Below, in pieces: positions 1 to 8,650 of a DNA stretch of 64,000 nt (position 1 is the first letter of the stretch; every line of letters starts with the position of its first letter). A program made the position numbers and the translations under genes. Below the pieces are notes generated by a model. The model was not told the origin of the DNA. It ran no database searches and was given only the letters and a program-made list of their open reading frames with translations. The DNA comes from G965233625 sp965233625 (GTDB lineage Bacteria; Planctomycetota; Planctomycetia; Pirellulales; Pirellulaceae): NCBI GenBank assembly GCA_965233625.1, contig OZ247499.1, forward strand, positions 3,100,001 to 3,164,000. The letters are read 5' to 3'.

Positions 1-3000
1 ACCAAAGCCAAGCCCGTGGACTTCACGACGGCGAAAATCGTTGCAGCGGCCGCCCAAAGTGGCGAAGCTATTTCTACGCCACCTCGCGCAACCTTGCCTG
101 AAGGGAAGAGCCGCGACACATACTACCGCAGCATGCTGGGCGCATATATTCACCACAACGCCCTCAACGGAAAGGTCGGCGATCTACGCCGCGACGCTTC
201 CTATTCCTACCTAAATCTGCAGGTCCCGGACAAGACATTATGGACCGCCAGGATCGACAACAACCTGCGTGGCCGTATTCCTTTCGGCGACATGGCTTAC
301 ATCGGATCGGCGGAGGTTCACGTGCTGGAAGAAGGGCTCTACCGTTTCGACGCACCAAGGGCTGTTGTTTTTGTGGACGGCCGCCGTGTCATGGAAGACA
401 GGGTCAAGAAAACAAGCGGCGTCATTCAGCTGGAACGAGGCGTCCACGAAGTTGTGCTGAAGGCGTCCAACCATGGCCGCAGTATATTGCCTGGTCTGAC
501 TCTCAAGGTTGTCCAGGTTAAGACAGGCAAGAACATGCCGCTTGTGAATTCCTGGAAATCTATTGAGCACTTTCTTGAATCAATGAGCGATGGGCAGGCT
601 GTTGAAGTAACGGGCTGGCAGCCCCAGGAAGCGATTGAATACAAGTCTCCGCTTCCACGCGTCGCCGAGTTTGAAACGTTGACCGCCAAGCCAGTAACGA
701 CGCTTGATGTTTCTGAAGACGGCAAGCTGGTTTTTACGTGTCACCAGGAAGAAAATGCAGTCCGTGTCTGGAGCACCACAACAGGCGCGCTCATACGCAC
801 TCTGCCATCTAAGTCGCCGCGTTGCGTACTGCATCGTGCTGGGCGATTGTACGTTGGAAGTTATTTAGAGCCAGCCATTCAAGTCTTTCAACAGGATCAG
901 AACTGGTCGCTGGTGGACGAACTTGAATGTGGCTCGGATGGTATTTACCACCTTACGGCGCCAGCCGGAAAGGCGTTCGCAGGTGTGATCGTGGCCGATT
1001 GCAAACTGGAAGGCGTTCGCAACAAAAAGTCTAACTCGTTTGCCATTTCTGTCCGGCAAGACTCTTACAAACCGGTCACTGCGGGACTAGGCGTCAGCCA
1101 GGTGGACCCCGCCGGCCGGTACCTGGTCACGCAGGGCAACTACCACATGACTGGCGCCGCGACGTTCGCCACCTACGACTGGAAAAACTATTTAAACAAC
1201 CGCGGCTACGATCTCGGGAAAACTGCTGAGCGGATCTACCGCTCGCCTGCCAGTGAAGGTTTCTGGGTGTCAGACCATGGCATCTGGCGGGGCCTGCCCG
1301 CGCGGCTTGCCGTGGAAGAAAATGAAGTGCAGATGCTGGCTGATATAACACGCCCGATGGTTTACGGACTAACCAACCGGCAGATTACCGGCTGGAGTCT
1401 TGGAAAAACGGTATCCGCTCTGGTGGATAAACGTGTGGTGAAGATGCCTGCTGCGTTCCAGGGCGGCGACTTATACAGTGACTACAAGGAGTACCGGTAC
1501 TATCGCCCGGTGGCGGTCACACTCGGCGAAACGCTGCATATCTTTGCGTTATGTCCTAAATCCAATAGCGTTTTCCACATTCATATCCCCCGGTTTCAAG
1601 AAGAGCAGGTTCCCGCCAAAGTAGCAGCGGATACGCCTTGGATTGCTTCGCCACGTCAGGAATTCACACGTCAGTTATCGCCGGCGGGATCGACCTTTCA
1701 GATAATCACTGGCCCGGCTGGCGCCAAAGTATCGCCCACCGGCTTACTAAGTTGGACGCCGACGGAAGAGCATATTGGCGTTCAAACGGTCAAGGTGAAA
1801 GTAACGTCAGACAACGCGGTAACTATTGATCGCATTAAGATCGAAGTTTTCAGACAACGTGGCGACGAAGCTGCTGTTGCTGCCCCGGTACTGCTTGCCA
1901 CTGAACAGGCTTCGGTGCAAGCGGGCCGGAAGAACCAGTCGATGCTGCTGCTTGAAGGCAACCGTCTACGGATACTTTCAGCCGATGCTTCGCGGGTTGT
2001 TGCAGAGCGTGAGTTGCCTCATGCCTGTCGCGAAATTTACGAGCGCAGTGATATTTACGTCGGGCTTGGTCTAGAGCAACTGTATCTCATAGATAAACAG
2101 TCGTTAAAAGTGAAGAAGGTCGTGGAACTTGGTTCATTGGGCACCATCCGCTCGATCGCGTGCGACCCCGTCCGCCGGGCTACATACGTTGTGTATTACG
2201 ACGGCGCCTACGACCGGATCGCCCGTGCGAATGAGAAAACGGGCAAAGTCGTTCCGCTCAAAAACGTCGTGGGAACCTGGGCGGTGGTGGACCCGCAAGG
2301 CAAGCATCTGTTCACAGGCTTCAAGGCCTTCTGGCGATACGGTCTGGACTTCCCGTTTGAACTCAGCCGGACCGGTAAACTGACGGGAGACCTCCGCTCT
2401 GGCTCTCAGGATATGCTGCTGAAGTACAGTATCCATGGCGCCAAAGTCAAGCTTGAACAAGGCAACCTTTCCGTAGGCATGAACGGTTACCGCATCAGGA
2501 TGTCCGTCGACGGTAAACGCATTGTCTACTTAAGTCACACCGGTTCACCCCGCAACTCTGGCAACGTAGAAGTATTCAAAACGGAAGATGTCACGACAGA
2601 CGCCGTCCGTTGTCTTACCCACAAAGTCGCGGACTGTAAGAAGTTTGAGTTTCATCCTGTACTAGACTTCGCCGTCTCGCCCACAGGGAACGGCGCCGTG
2701 CTCTTCAACCTGAAGTCAGGCGAAGCGCTGCCGCAACGTATCGAAGGCGCGAGTGGCCCTTACGCTGATATGAAGATCGGAACCGTGCGGTTCTCGGCCG
2801 ATGGTAGCCGTGTCGTCTTCGCGTTGCTGTCGCCGCAACGGGGCGTGCTGCTCCGCTCTGTTCCGCTACCGCTTGATGCAGAACAACGCAAAATGCTTAA
2901 CAAATTCGCCGCCGCGTCTAGTAGCCCGCCCGACGACACCCCAGAACTCGTGGCAACGGCGGACGAACCAGAGTCGCAGGACGATCCAGAAAAGAAGTTT

Positions 3001-3852
3001 ACGGCGAGCACTTATCCGCTGGCGAAGCTCGACGCCTTAAAGGGCGGCCGTGGCAAACCCATGAACACCAAAGCCATCGTGCAGTGGTTCATCAATTCCG
3101 TCGTCGTCGTAAAAACGGGTGAGGGAACCGGGACCGGCTTTATTGTCGGCTCTGACGGTTATGTAATGACATGCGCACACTGTCTGCCGGAACGGGGCGA
3201 CACCACGATAAAGTACCGTGTACCCGCCGGTAGAGACATTGTTATCAAAGAAGCCAAGGCCAAAGTGTTGCAAGTAGACGAAGAACGGGATATGGCGTTG
3301 CTGAAAATTAACGTCAAAGACCGTTTGCTCCCTGTACGCCTGAGCGCCCCGGGTTCCGTTGCCACCGGAGAAGATGTATGCGTGATTGGCAATCCCGGGG
3401 TTGGCGTTACCACACTCGACTACACGGTGACGGAAGGTATCGTCAGTTCCGCCCGCCGCAAGTTAGAAGGACAGGAGTACATCCAGACGTCCGCTGCGGT
3501 GAATCCCGGTAACAGCGGCGGCCCCATGTTCAACGACCACGGTCTGGTGATTGGCGTCGTTGTCTTAAAAGCCCGCATCGAAGGCGCTGGATTCGCCATC
3601 ACACCTGCCGACGTGACCAGCTTTCTACTCCGTGGAGCCGTCACTGAAGGTGACGCCGGCAAGCTTGTCCGCGAATTCGTCGACGCCAGCGGTTCCCGCA
3701 CGCTCAAAGCAGAGATTCTCGGGATTGAAGAAACGGCCGTCCAATTGAAGAACACGCGTGTTGGCACGTTCAAACTTCCGTTTGAAAAACTAAGCAAAGG
3801 CGACCACCGCTTCCTAAAGATTATCAAGAACGCAAAGGCCGCCGTGAAGTAA
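1..3852 (+). CDS. Beta-propeller / HtrA-like serine protease / SHD1 protein (5' truncated)
   Basis: The reading frame is open to the left edge, so the true start lies outside; a GTG at 16 is only the first possible start in view. Counting from that GTG (1278 residues), the order is: a PA14-like beta segment (about 85-170), WD40-like propeller repeats (about 215-530), an Ig-like module (about 545-615, containing TGLLSWTP), a second propeller stretch (about 625-960), a trypsin-like S1C/HtrA domain (about 1015-1205) and a C-terminal SLA1-homology domain (about 1215-1270, ending LPFEKLSKGDHRFL). The protease triad looks complete: H1055 in TCAHC, D1092 in ERDMALLKI, S1167 in NPGNSGGPM. By family knowledge this would cleave misfolded or surface proteins in the envelope; the propellers and SHD1 probably bind partners. 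No PDZ domain is evident. It converges on the sulfatase operon, 36 bp from it. The protease assignment is secure; the substrate is unknown. Confidence 0.85.
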   Translation, partial: TKAKPVDFTTAKIVAAAAQSGEAISTPPRATLPEGKSRDTYYRSMLGAYIHHNALNGKVGDLRRDASYSYLNLQVPDKTLWTARIDNNLRGRIPFGDMAYIGSAEVHVLEEGLYRFDAPRAVVFVDGRRVMEDRVKKTSGVIQLERGVHEVVLKASNHGRSILPGLTLKVVQVKTGKNMPLVNSWKSIEHFLESMSDGQAVEVTGWQPQEAIEYKSPLPRVAEFETLTAKPVTTLDVSEDGKLVFTCHQEENAVRVWSTTTGALIRTLPSKSPRCVLHRAGRLYVGSYLEPAIQVFQQDQNWSLVDELECGSDGIYHLTAPAGKAFAGVIVADCKLEGVRNKKSNSFAISVRQDSYKPVTAGLGVSQVDPAGRYLVTQGNYHMTGAATFATYDWKNYLNNRGYDLGKTAERIYRSPASEGFWVSDHGIWRGLPARLAVEENEVQMLADITRPMVYGLTNRQITGWSLGKTVSALVDKRVVKMPAAFQGGDLYSDYKEYRYYRPVAVTLGETLHIFALCPKSNSVFHIHIPRFQEEQVPAKVAADTPWIASPRQEFTRQLSPAGSTFQIITGPAGAKVSPTGLLSWTPTEEHIGVQTVKVKVTSDNAVTIDRIKIEVFRQRGDEAAVAAPVLLATEQASVQAGRKNQSMLLLEGNRLRILSADASRVVAERELPHACREIYERSDIYVGLGLEQLYLIDKQSLKVKKVVELGSLGTIRSIACDPVRRATYVVYYDGAYDRIARANEKTGKVVPLKNVVGTWAVVDPQGKHLFTGFKAFWRYGLDFPFELSRTGKLTGDLRSGSQDMLLKYSIHGAKVKLEQGNLSVGMNGYRIRMSVDGKRIVYLSHTGSPRNSGNVEVFKTEDVTTDAVRCLTHKVADCKKFEFHPVLDFAVSPTGNGAVLFNLKSGEALPQRIEGASGPYADMKIGTVRFSADGSRVVFALLSPQRGVLLRSVPLPLDAEQRKMLNKFAAASSSPPDDTPELVATADEPESQDDPEKKFTASTYPLAKLDALKGGRGKPMNTKAIVQWFINSVVVVKTGEGTGTGFIVGSDGYVMTCAHCLPERGDTTIKYRVPAGRDIVIKEAKAKVLQVDEERDMALLKINVKDRLLPVRLSAPGSVATGEDVCVIGNPGVGVTTLDYTVTEGIVSSARRKLEGQEYIQTSAAVNPGNSGGPMFNDHGLVIGVVVLKARIEGAGFAITPADVTSFLLRGAVTEGDAGKLVREFVDASGSRTLKAEILGIEETAVQLKNTRVGTFKLPFEKLSKGDHRFLKIIKNAKAAVK

Positions 3853-3888
3853 TTCGATGAAACTTCCGGAATGTGGCAAGACCTGAAA

Positions 3889-5469
3889 CTATTTCTCATC
3901 GTCTTCAAGCGGCCTGCTGCCGGCAAATGGCCCCCATTGGACACGTATGTCGTATTCCTTTGCCTGCTTGTAGACAGCAGGGTCGTAGTCTGGATTTGTT
4001 GCTGGGATCCGTGCGCCTACGGTTTTAAAGTAGTGCATCATCGTAGTGAACAGCCGGCGGTGTTCCTGCGGGTTTTCTGCCGCAATGTTACGCACTTCGC
4101 CAGCGTCGCGGCTTAGGTCGAACAGCATAGGCAAGTCCGGCCGTTCGTAAAAATGCAGCAGTTTGCGCGTACCTGAGACAACAGCCGAGTGTGGCATGGT
4201 TGTGCGGTAGTGCGGGTAATGAAAATACAGGTTGCGGTTGAGAAAGGCTTCAGACGGCGGCTTCCCTGCCATGTAGGACGCGAGGCTCACGCCATCGATT
4301 TTCTTCAACGCAGCCGGAGCCCCGCCAGCCCAGTCGACGAATGTTGGCAGGAAGTCGTAGTTGACGACGTTGCCTTGGAAGACCGCGCCCGCTTTGATGC
4401 CGGGGCCTTTGACGATCATCGGAACCCGGATGCCGCCCTGCCAGACCCACCACTTGGCCGCGTGGTGTGGCTGGGTCATGCCCTTGGTCAGTCGAAGCTC
4501 TTTGTGCCGGTAACCATTGTCCGATACAAGCACGACGTACGTGTTGTCCTCGATACCAAGATCACGGATGCGCTGAAGCACCGCGCCGATGCGGCCGTCA
4601 AGGTCTTCGCCCATGCCCAGCCAGACAGCCGGATCTTCCTTGCGTTTTACGGTATCCGCCGTCTTACCGATCTTGTGGTAATAAGCTTTCACGAGTGGAT
4701 GCCTCGTGTATTTTTCGCGCGTAGCAGGCAGACACTCGCGGCCTTCATGCATCGCGTAGTGTGAGATCTGCAGATAAAAAGGCCGGCCCGCTTTGACCTG
4801 CTGCGTCATAAAACCAATCGCCTTTTCCGTGACGCTGAACATCAGCTTGGGGTCGGTCAGGTTGTCAGGCAGACGTTGATTGGCGCCGGCAGCCAGCGTG
4901 TTGCCGGGTTTGTTGCTGGTGTCGCCATCGTGCAGCACATACCCCTCGTCGCCGGGACTACCTCGCATGTGCCATTTGCCGATATGCGCACTGACATAGC
5001 CGAGCGGCTTGAGGGCTTCGGGGATTGTTACTGCGTCCTTGTCGATCGTCATGTCCGAAACGCATGGCACCACGGGAAAGTTGGGGTAGCCCTTTTTGTC
5101 GAAATAGTCCTGCCCCCGGTCGTTCATGAACACGGTGAAACCATTTCGCGGCGACGACTGCCCGGTCTGCACGCACACTCGAGACGGCGAACACTGTGGA
5201 GAAGCGTACGCATTGGTGAACTTCATGCCTTCGCGAGCCAGCCGCTCGACATTTGGCATCTTCAGCACCGGCATGCGGGAATTCGGCGCCGTATCATCCA
5301 TCGCCACCGGAGACCCGTTCCACGCCCAATCGTCGATAAACAGCAGAACGATGTTCGGCTTTTCAGCGGCGGAACATACACAGGGCAGCAGACATCCAGC
5401 GATCCCAAGCAGCAATGCTGGAGCGATGCTGAGTGAAAAGGGGCCAATGGTAGGATAGGCGAGACGCAT
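3889..5469 (-). CDS. Sulfatase (Cys-type), last gene of sulfatase operon
   Basis: Exported sulfatase of the alkaline-phosphatase superfamily, which hydrolyses sulfate esters, probably on sulfated polysaccharide. The 526-residue protein starts with a hydrophobic signal segment ending near CSAAEKPN. Metal-binding DD appears in NIVLLFIDDW, the formylglycine motif is CSPSR (in QCSPSRVCVQTGQ), and the downstream active-site elements are HIGKWHM and VLVSDNGYR. The Cys form means activation needs a formylglycine-generating enzyme, which is not in this window. The gene is fourth of four sulfatases, separated by 112 bp from the previous one, so it may also have its own promoter. The substrate cannot be read from the sequence. 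Confidence 0.93.
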   Translation of the reverse strand: MRLAYPTIGPFSLSIAPALLLGIAGCLLPCVCSAAEKPNIVLLFIDDWAWNGSPVAMDDTAPNSRMPVLKMPNVERLAREGMKFTNAYASPQCSPSRVCVQTGQSSPRNGFTVFMNDRGQDYFDKKGYPNFPVVPCVSDMTIDKDAVTIPEALKPLGYVSAHIGKWHMRGSPGDEGYVLHDGDTSNKPGNTLAAGANQRLPDNLTDPKLMFSVTEKAIGFMTQQVKAGRPFYLQISHYAMHEGRECLPATREKYTRHPLVKAYYHKIGKTADTVKRKEDPAVWLGMGEDLDGRIGAVLQRIRDLGIEDNTYVVLVSDNGYRHKELRLTKGMTQPHHAAKWWVWQGGIRVPMIVKGPGIKAGAVFQGNVVNYDFLPTFVDWAGGAPAALKKIDGVSLASYMAGKPPSEAFLNRNLYFHYPHYRTTMPHSAVVSGTRKLLHFYERPDLPMLFDLSRDAGEVRNIAAENPQEHRRLFTTMMHYFKTVGARIPATNPDYDPAVYKQAKEYDIRVQWGPFAGSRPLEDDEK

Positions 5470-5582
5470 TTATTCATACTTCCTGTGTTGACGACCAGAT
5501 CGTGCGGGACTTCAGTTGCTAGTTCTTCCTACGTTCTTGCTGTTCTTACGACTTCCTAAGAGGCGGAACCACACGACGGAAT

Positions 5583-7055
5583 TTACTGCTCGTTGTCTTT
5601 CTTCCGCTGACGCTTCGGCTTGCGGGGCATTGAATTGACTGCGCCGGCCTGACGGCTTGGTAGCGGCTCGACAACTTCATCCCGGTTAGGCAGCATTCCG
5701 GCAAGCTTTGCTTTCAGCGCGGCGAACTGGGGATTATCCGTCTGGTTGGTCCATTCGTGCGGATCTTTTGTCCGGTCGTAAAGCTCGGTGGCGCCGTCCC
5801 AGTAGCGGATGTACCGGGCATTTCCGGTGCGCACAGCCATGTGCCCATCGTAGACCGTAATCGCGGGTTCAGACCTCGGAGCCCGGACGTCTTTCAGCAA
5901 TGGCAGCAGCGAATGGCCGTCGAGATGACCGGGTTTATTGATGCCGTTCAGTTCAACCAGGGTCGGGTAAATGTCGAGGAGAGAAACCGGCCGCGTGCAA
6001 GTCTGACGGGGCTTTGTCACTCCCGGCACGCGCCACATCATGACGCTGTCGGTGGCTTCTTCCCACAGCGTTCCCTTTGTCCAGTTCTGTTTCTCGCCAA
6101 GATGAAACCCATGATCGCTGATCAGGATCACGATGGTGTCGTCACGGTGCGGACTTTCGTCAAGCGCTTTCAGAACGCGTCCCATGTTCGCGTCTGAAAA
6201 CGTTACGCTGGCCAGGTAACCGCGAATCGCTTCTTTCACCAGACCTTTTTCCCGGACCTGCTTATCCCAGCCGGTATTGACCAGTCGCTGGCCATAGTCA
6301 GGAATGTCATCCAGGTCGCCGGCCTTCACCGATGGCAGTTGAATCTCATCAAGCGGGTACATGTCCAGATACTTCTGCGGGACGTACCACGGATAGTGCG
6401 GATGAAACAGGCCGCATGCGATAAAGAAGGGCTTGTTGTGTTTTTGCTGCAAGGCTTTGATCGCAGCATTGGCGAGCTTCGTATCGCTCATTTCGCTTTC
6501 TTCAAGATGTGTCGCTCCCCAGTCGCGTTCCGTGAGCTTCCCTCCAGCGCTGCGGGCGATGCCGTTGAGCGGCGCTCCTGGCGGCGGTGGCGTCCGCTTG
6601 TGTTTCATCGAGGCGTCGTACTTCACGCCCGTGTCGTATCCGTGCGACACCTTGCCAAACGAGCCCATCCAGTAGCCCTGGTCCTGAAACGCTTTGAAGA
6701 GTGAAGGAAGACCGTCAAGCGTTTTGCTATCGCCAACCTGGACTCCGTTACGCGACACGCCCGACTTCCACGGCGCGACGCCGGAAAGAAACGCCGTCCG
6801 GGACGGTGAACAGACGGGGCTGGCCGTATAGGCGTTATGAAAGAGCACGCCCTCCTTTGCCAATCGCTGGATATTCGGTGCCACTACCTTGCCCGCGTAA
6901 CGCGTGGGATCTTCCAGTAGCCAGGTGTTGAGATCGTCAACAATTAACAGCAGCACATTCATCGGCTTCTCAGGCTGCGGCGCTGCCCAGGCCGGATGTG
7001 TGGCAAGCGAGATTAGCGCGCCAACTAAGATTGATATTAGAAGTGTGAAACGCAT
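5583..7055 (-). CDS. Sulfatase, iduronate-2-sulfatase-like
   Basis: A 490-residue exported sulfatase. The N-terminus is a signal peptide (MRFTLLISILVGALISLA, cleavage near AWAAPQ). The metal ligands are in LLLIVDDLNTW, the formylglycine motif is CSPSR in ASPVCSPSRTAFLSG, followed by FGKVSHGYDT and the ISDHGFHLGEKQNWTKGTLW block. The LNTW after the DD pair and the HLGEKQNWTKG block are typical of the iduronate-2-sulfatase branch, in contrast to the GKWH type of its neighbours. The C-terminus is lysine/arginine rich (RKPKRQRKKDNEQ). It follows the 7148-8650 sulfatase by 92 bp on the same strand. Iduronate is a family label only; marine or plant sulfated glycans are equally possible substrates. 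Confidence 0.92.
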   Translation of the reverse strand: MRFTLLISILVGALISLATHPAWAAPQPEKPMNVLLLIVDDLNTWLLEDPTRYAGKVVAPNIQRLAKEGVLFHNAYTASPVCSPSRTAFLSGVAPWKSGVSRNGVQVGDSKTLDGLPSLFKAFQDQGYWMGSFGKVSHGYDTGVKYDASMKHKRTPPPPGAPLNGIARSAGGKLTERDWGATHLEESEMSDTKLANAAIKALQQKHNKPFFIACGLFHPHYPWYVPQKYLDMYPLDEIQLPSVKAGDLDDIPDYGQRLVNTGWDKQVREKGLVKEAIRGYLASVTFSDANMGRVLKALDESPHRDDTIVILISDHGFHLGEKQNWTKGTLWEEATDSVMMWRVPGVTKPRQTCTRPVSLLDIYPTLVELNGINKPGHLDGHSLLPLLKDVRAPRSEPAITVYDGHMAVRTGNARYIRYWDGATELYDRTKDPHEWTNQTDNPQFAALKAKLAGMLPNRDEVVEPLPSRQAGAVNSMPRKPKRQRKKDNEQ

Positions 7056-7147
7056 TTACGGTCGGTTCCTTTTCTTAGCGTTGTTCTTTGCAGCAGGTAT
7101 CTCGGCAGGAAGCCTGCCAATGGGCCGGCTATTGGTCTGGATGTCCC

Positions 7148-8650
7148 TCATTGTTCGCTCGCAACTCCCGCAGCGCGCGAGTACTTTTTAAGTTCCGTTG
7201 CGAAGGTCGCCATTTGACGCTTCAGTCGCTTGGCGATCTTAGGATGCTCATTAATCAGATTGGTCTGCTCGCCGATGTCGTCGCGAAGGTTGTAGAGCGT
7301 TTCAACGCGTACCTTGTCTGGCTTGCTGCCACCGATGACCTTTCGCTTTGACTTTTTCACCTTCGGCGGCTTGTCGGCTGCGTTGCGGTACTTCCAGTCG
7401 CCAACGCGGATCCCATCCACACTGCGACCGCGCAGGTAATAGATAGCTTGGTGAGGAGACTTCGCCTGAGGATTTCCTGCAAGCAGTGGCCAGATATCTT
7501 TACCATCGATCACGCGATCGTCAGGAACGGCGCCGCCTGCGAGTTTTGTCAGCGTCGGCAGCAGGTCCATGCCCGTGATTACTACGCTTGTTTCTCTTCC
7601 AGCAGAAATCTTTCCAGGCCAGCGAGCAACAAACGGGACACGCACGCCGCCTTCCAGGGTTGAGCCTTTGCTGCCTTTCAGCGGTCCGGCGTTTCCGCCC
7701 GTGGCTGTGTTCGGGCCGTTGTCAGACATGAAGATGACCAGCGTGTTCTTGTCGAGGCCGAGTGCTTTCAGTGAACGCAGAATCTCGCCGGTGCTCCAGT
7801 CGAGTTCCTGAATCGTGTCACCGTAAATGCCTCGCTTGCTGCTGCCGGCAAATTTACTGGAGGCATGCAGGGGGATGTGCGGCATATTGTGCGCCAGGTA
7901 CACGAAGAAGGGCTTGTCTTTATTTCTGGTGATGAACCGGATCGTCTCGCGCGTATAGCGTTGAGTGAACTGCGTCTGATCCGCAGGAACTTCTATCACC
8001 ACGTTGTCACGAATCAAAGGGCACGCGGCGGTTTCTCGCTTTAGGATGTCTGCGCGGGAATAGCCTTCGCGAAATACGCAATCAGCCGCGTACTTCTTAA
8101 TCGACGGGTAATAGAACTGGCTGTTCGATGACGGCGTTCCGTACCAGTAGTCAAACCCGTGGTTCAACGGCTGGAACTTATCCTGGTTGCCGAGATGCCA
8201 TTTGCCAATAATGGCCGTCGCATACCCCTGATTTTGCAGCAGTTCCGGCAGCGTGATTTCGCTGGGATTCAGACCATGATTGTTCCGCGGAAACATCACA
8301 CCGCCGATGCCGACGAGTATTGAATGGCTGCCTGTCATCAACGCAGCGCGAGTCGGCGAGCAGACGGCCGAGACATAACAGCTACTGAACTTCGCTCCCT
8401 CTGCGGCCATCTTATCGATATGCGGCGTGGCAATATCCTTGGCCCCATAGCACGACAGATCGCCATAGCCGAGATCATCTGCAAGGATCACAACGATATT
8501 GGGTTTTCGCTCTTGAGACCGCGCGTCCGCAAAGGGAATTGCGAAGAGGGCAATGGCGGCGACAAGAAACGCCAACCGGGTTAATGTTCTTCTCTGGAAA
8601 GGCATGGGCGGTGTTCCCATATCCCGTAGGGTGGAGTTGGTAGGTGTCAT
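7148..8650 (-). CDS. Arylsulfatase-family sulfatase
   Basis: A 500-residue sulfatase. The ATG at 8650 overlaps the TAA of the upstream sulfatase (TAATG), so translation is coupled. Internal ATGs also exist (MGTPP and MPFQRRTL); the last directly precedes the hydrophobic signal segment LAFLVAAIALFAIPFADA and may be the functional start. Core motifs are PNIVVILADDLGYGDLSCYG, formylglycine motif CSPTR (AVCSPTRAALMTG), GKWHLGN, SDNGPNT and GGVRVPFVARWPGK. This set matches the common arylsulfatase A/N-acetylgalactosamine-sulfatase branch. It is second of the sulfatases in the ECF-sigma-led operon. Function as a sulfatase is secure; substrate is not. Confidence 0.93.
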   Translation of the reverse strand: MTPTNSTLRDMGTPPMPFQRRTLTRLAFLVAAIALFAIPFADARSQERKPNIVVILADDLGYGDLSCYGAKDIATPHIDKMAAEGAKFSSCYVSAVCSPTRAALMTGSHSILVGIGGVMFPRNNHGLNPSEITLPELLQNQGYATAIIGKWHLGNQDKFQPLNHGFDYWYGTPSSNSQFYYPSIKKYAADCVFREGYSRADILKRETAACPLIRDNVVIEVPADQTQFTQRYTRETIRFITRNKDKPFFVYLAHNMPHIPLHASSKFAGSSKRGIYGDTIQELDWSTGEILRSLKALGLDKNTLVIFMSDNGPNTATGGNAGPLKGSKGSTLEGGVRVPFVARWPGKISAGRETSVVITGMDLLPTLTKLAGGAVPDDRVIDGKDIWPLLAGNPQAKSPHQAIYYLRGRSVDGIRVGDWKYRNAADKPPKVKKSKRKVIGGSKPDKVRVETLYNLRDDIGEQTNLINEHPKIAKRLKRQMATFATELKKYSRAAGVASEQ

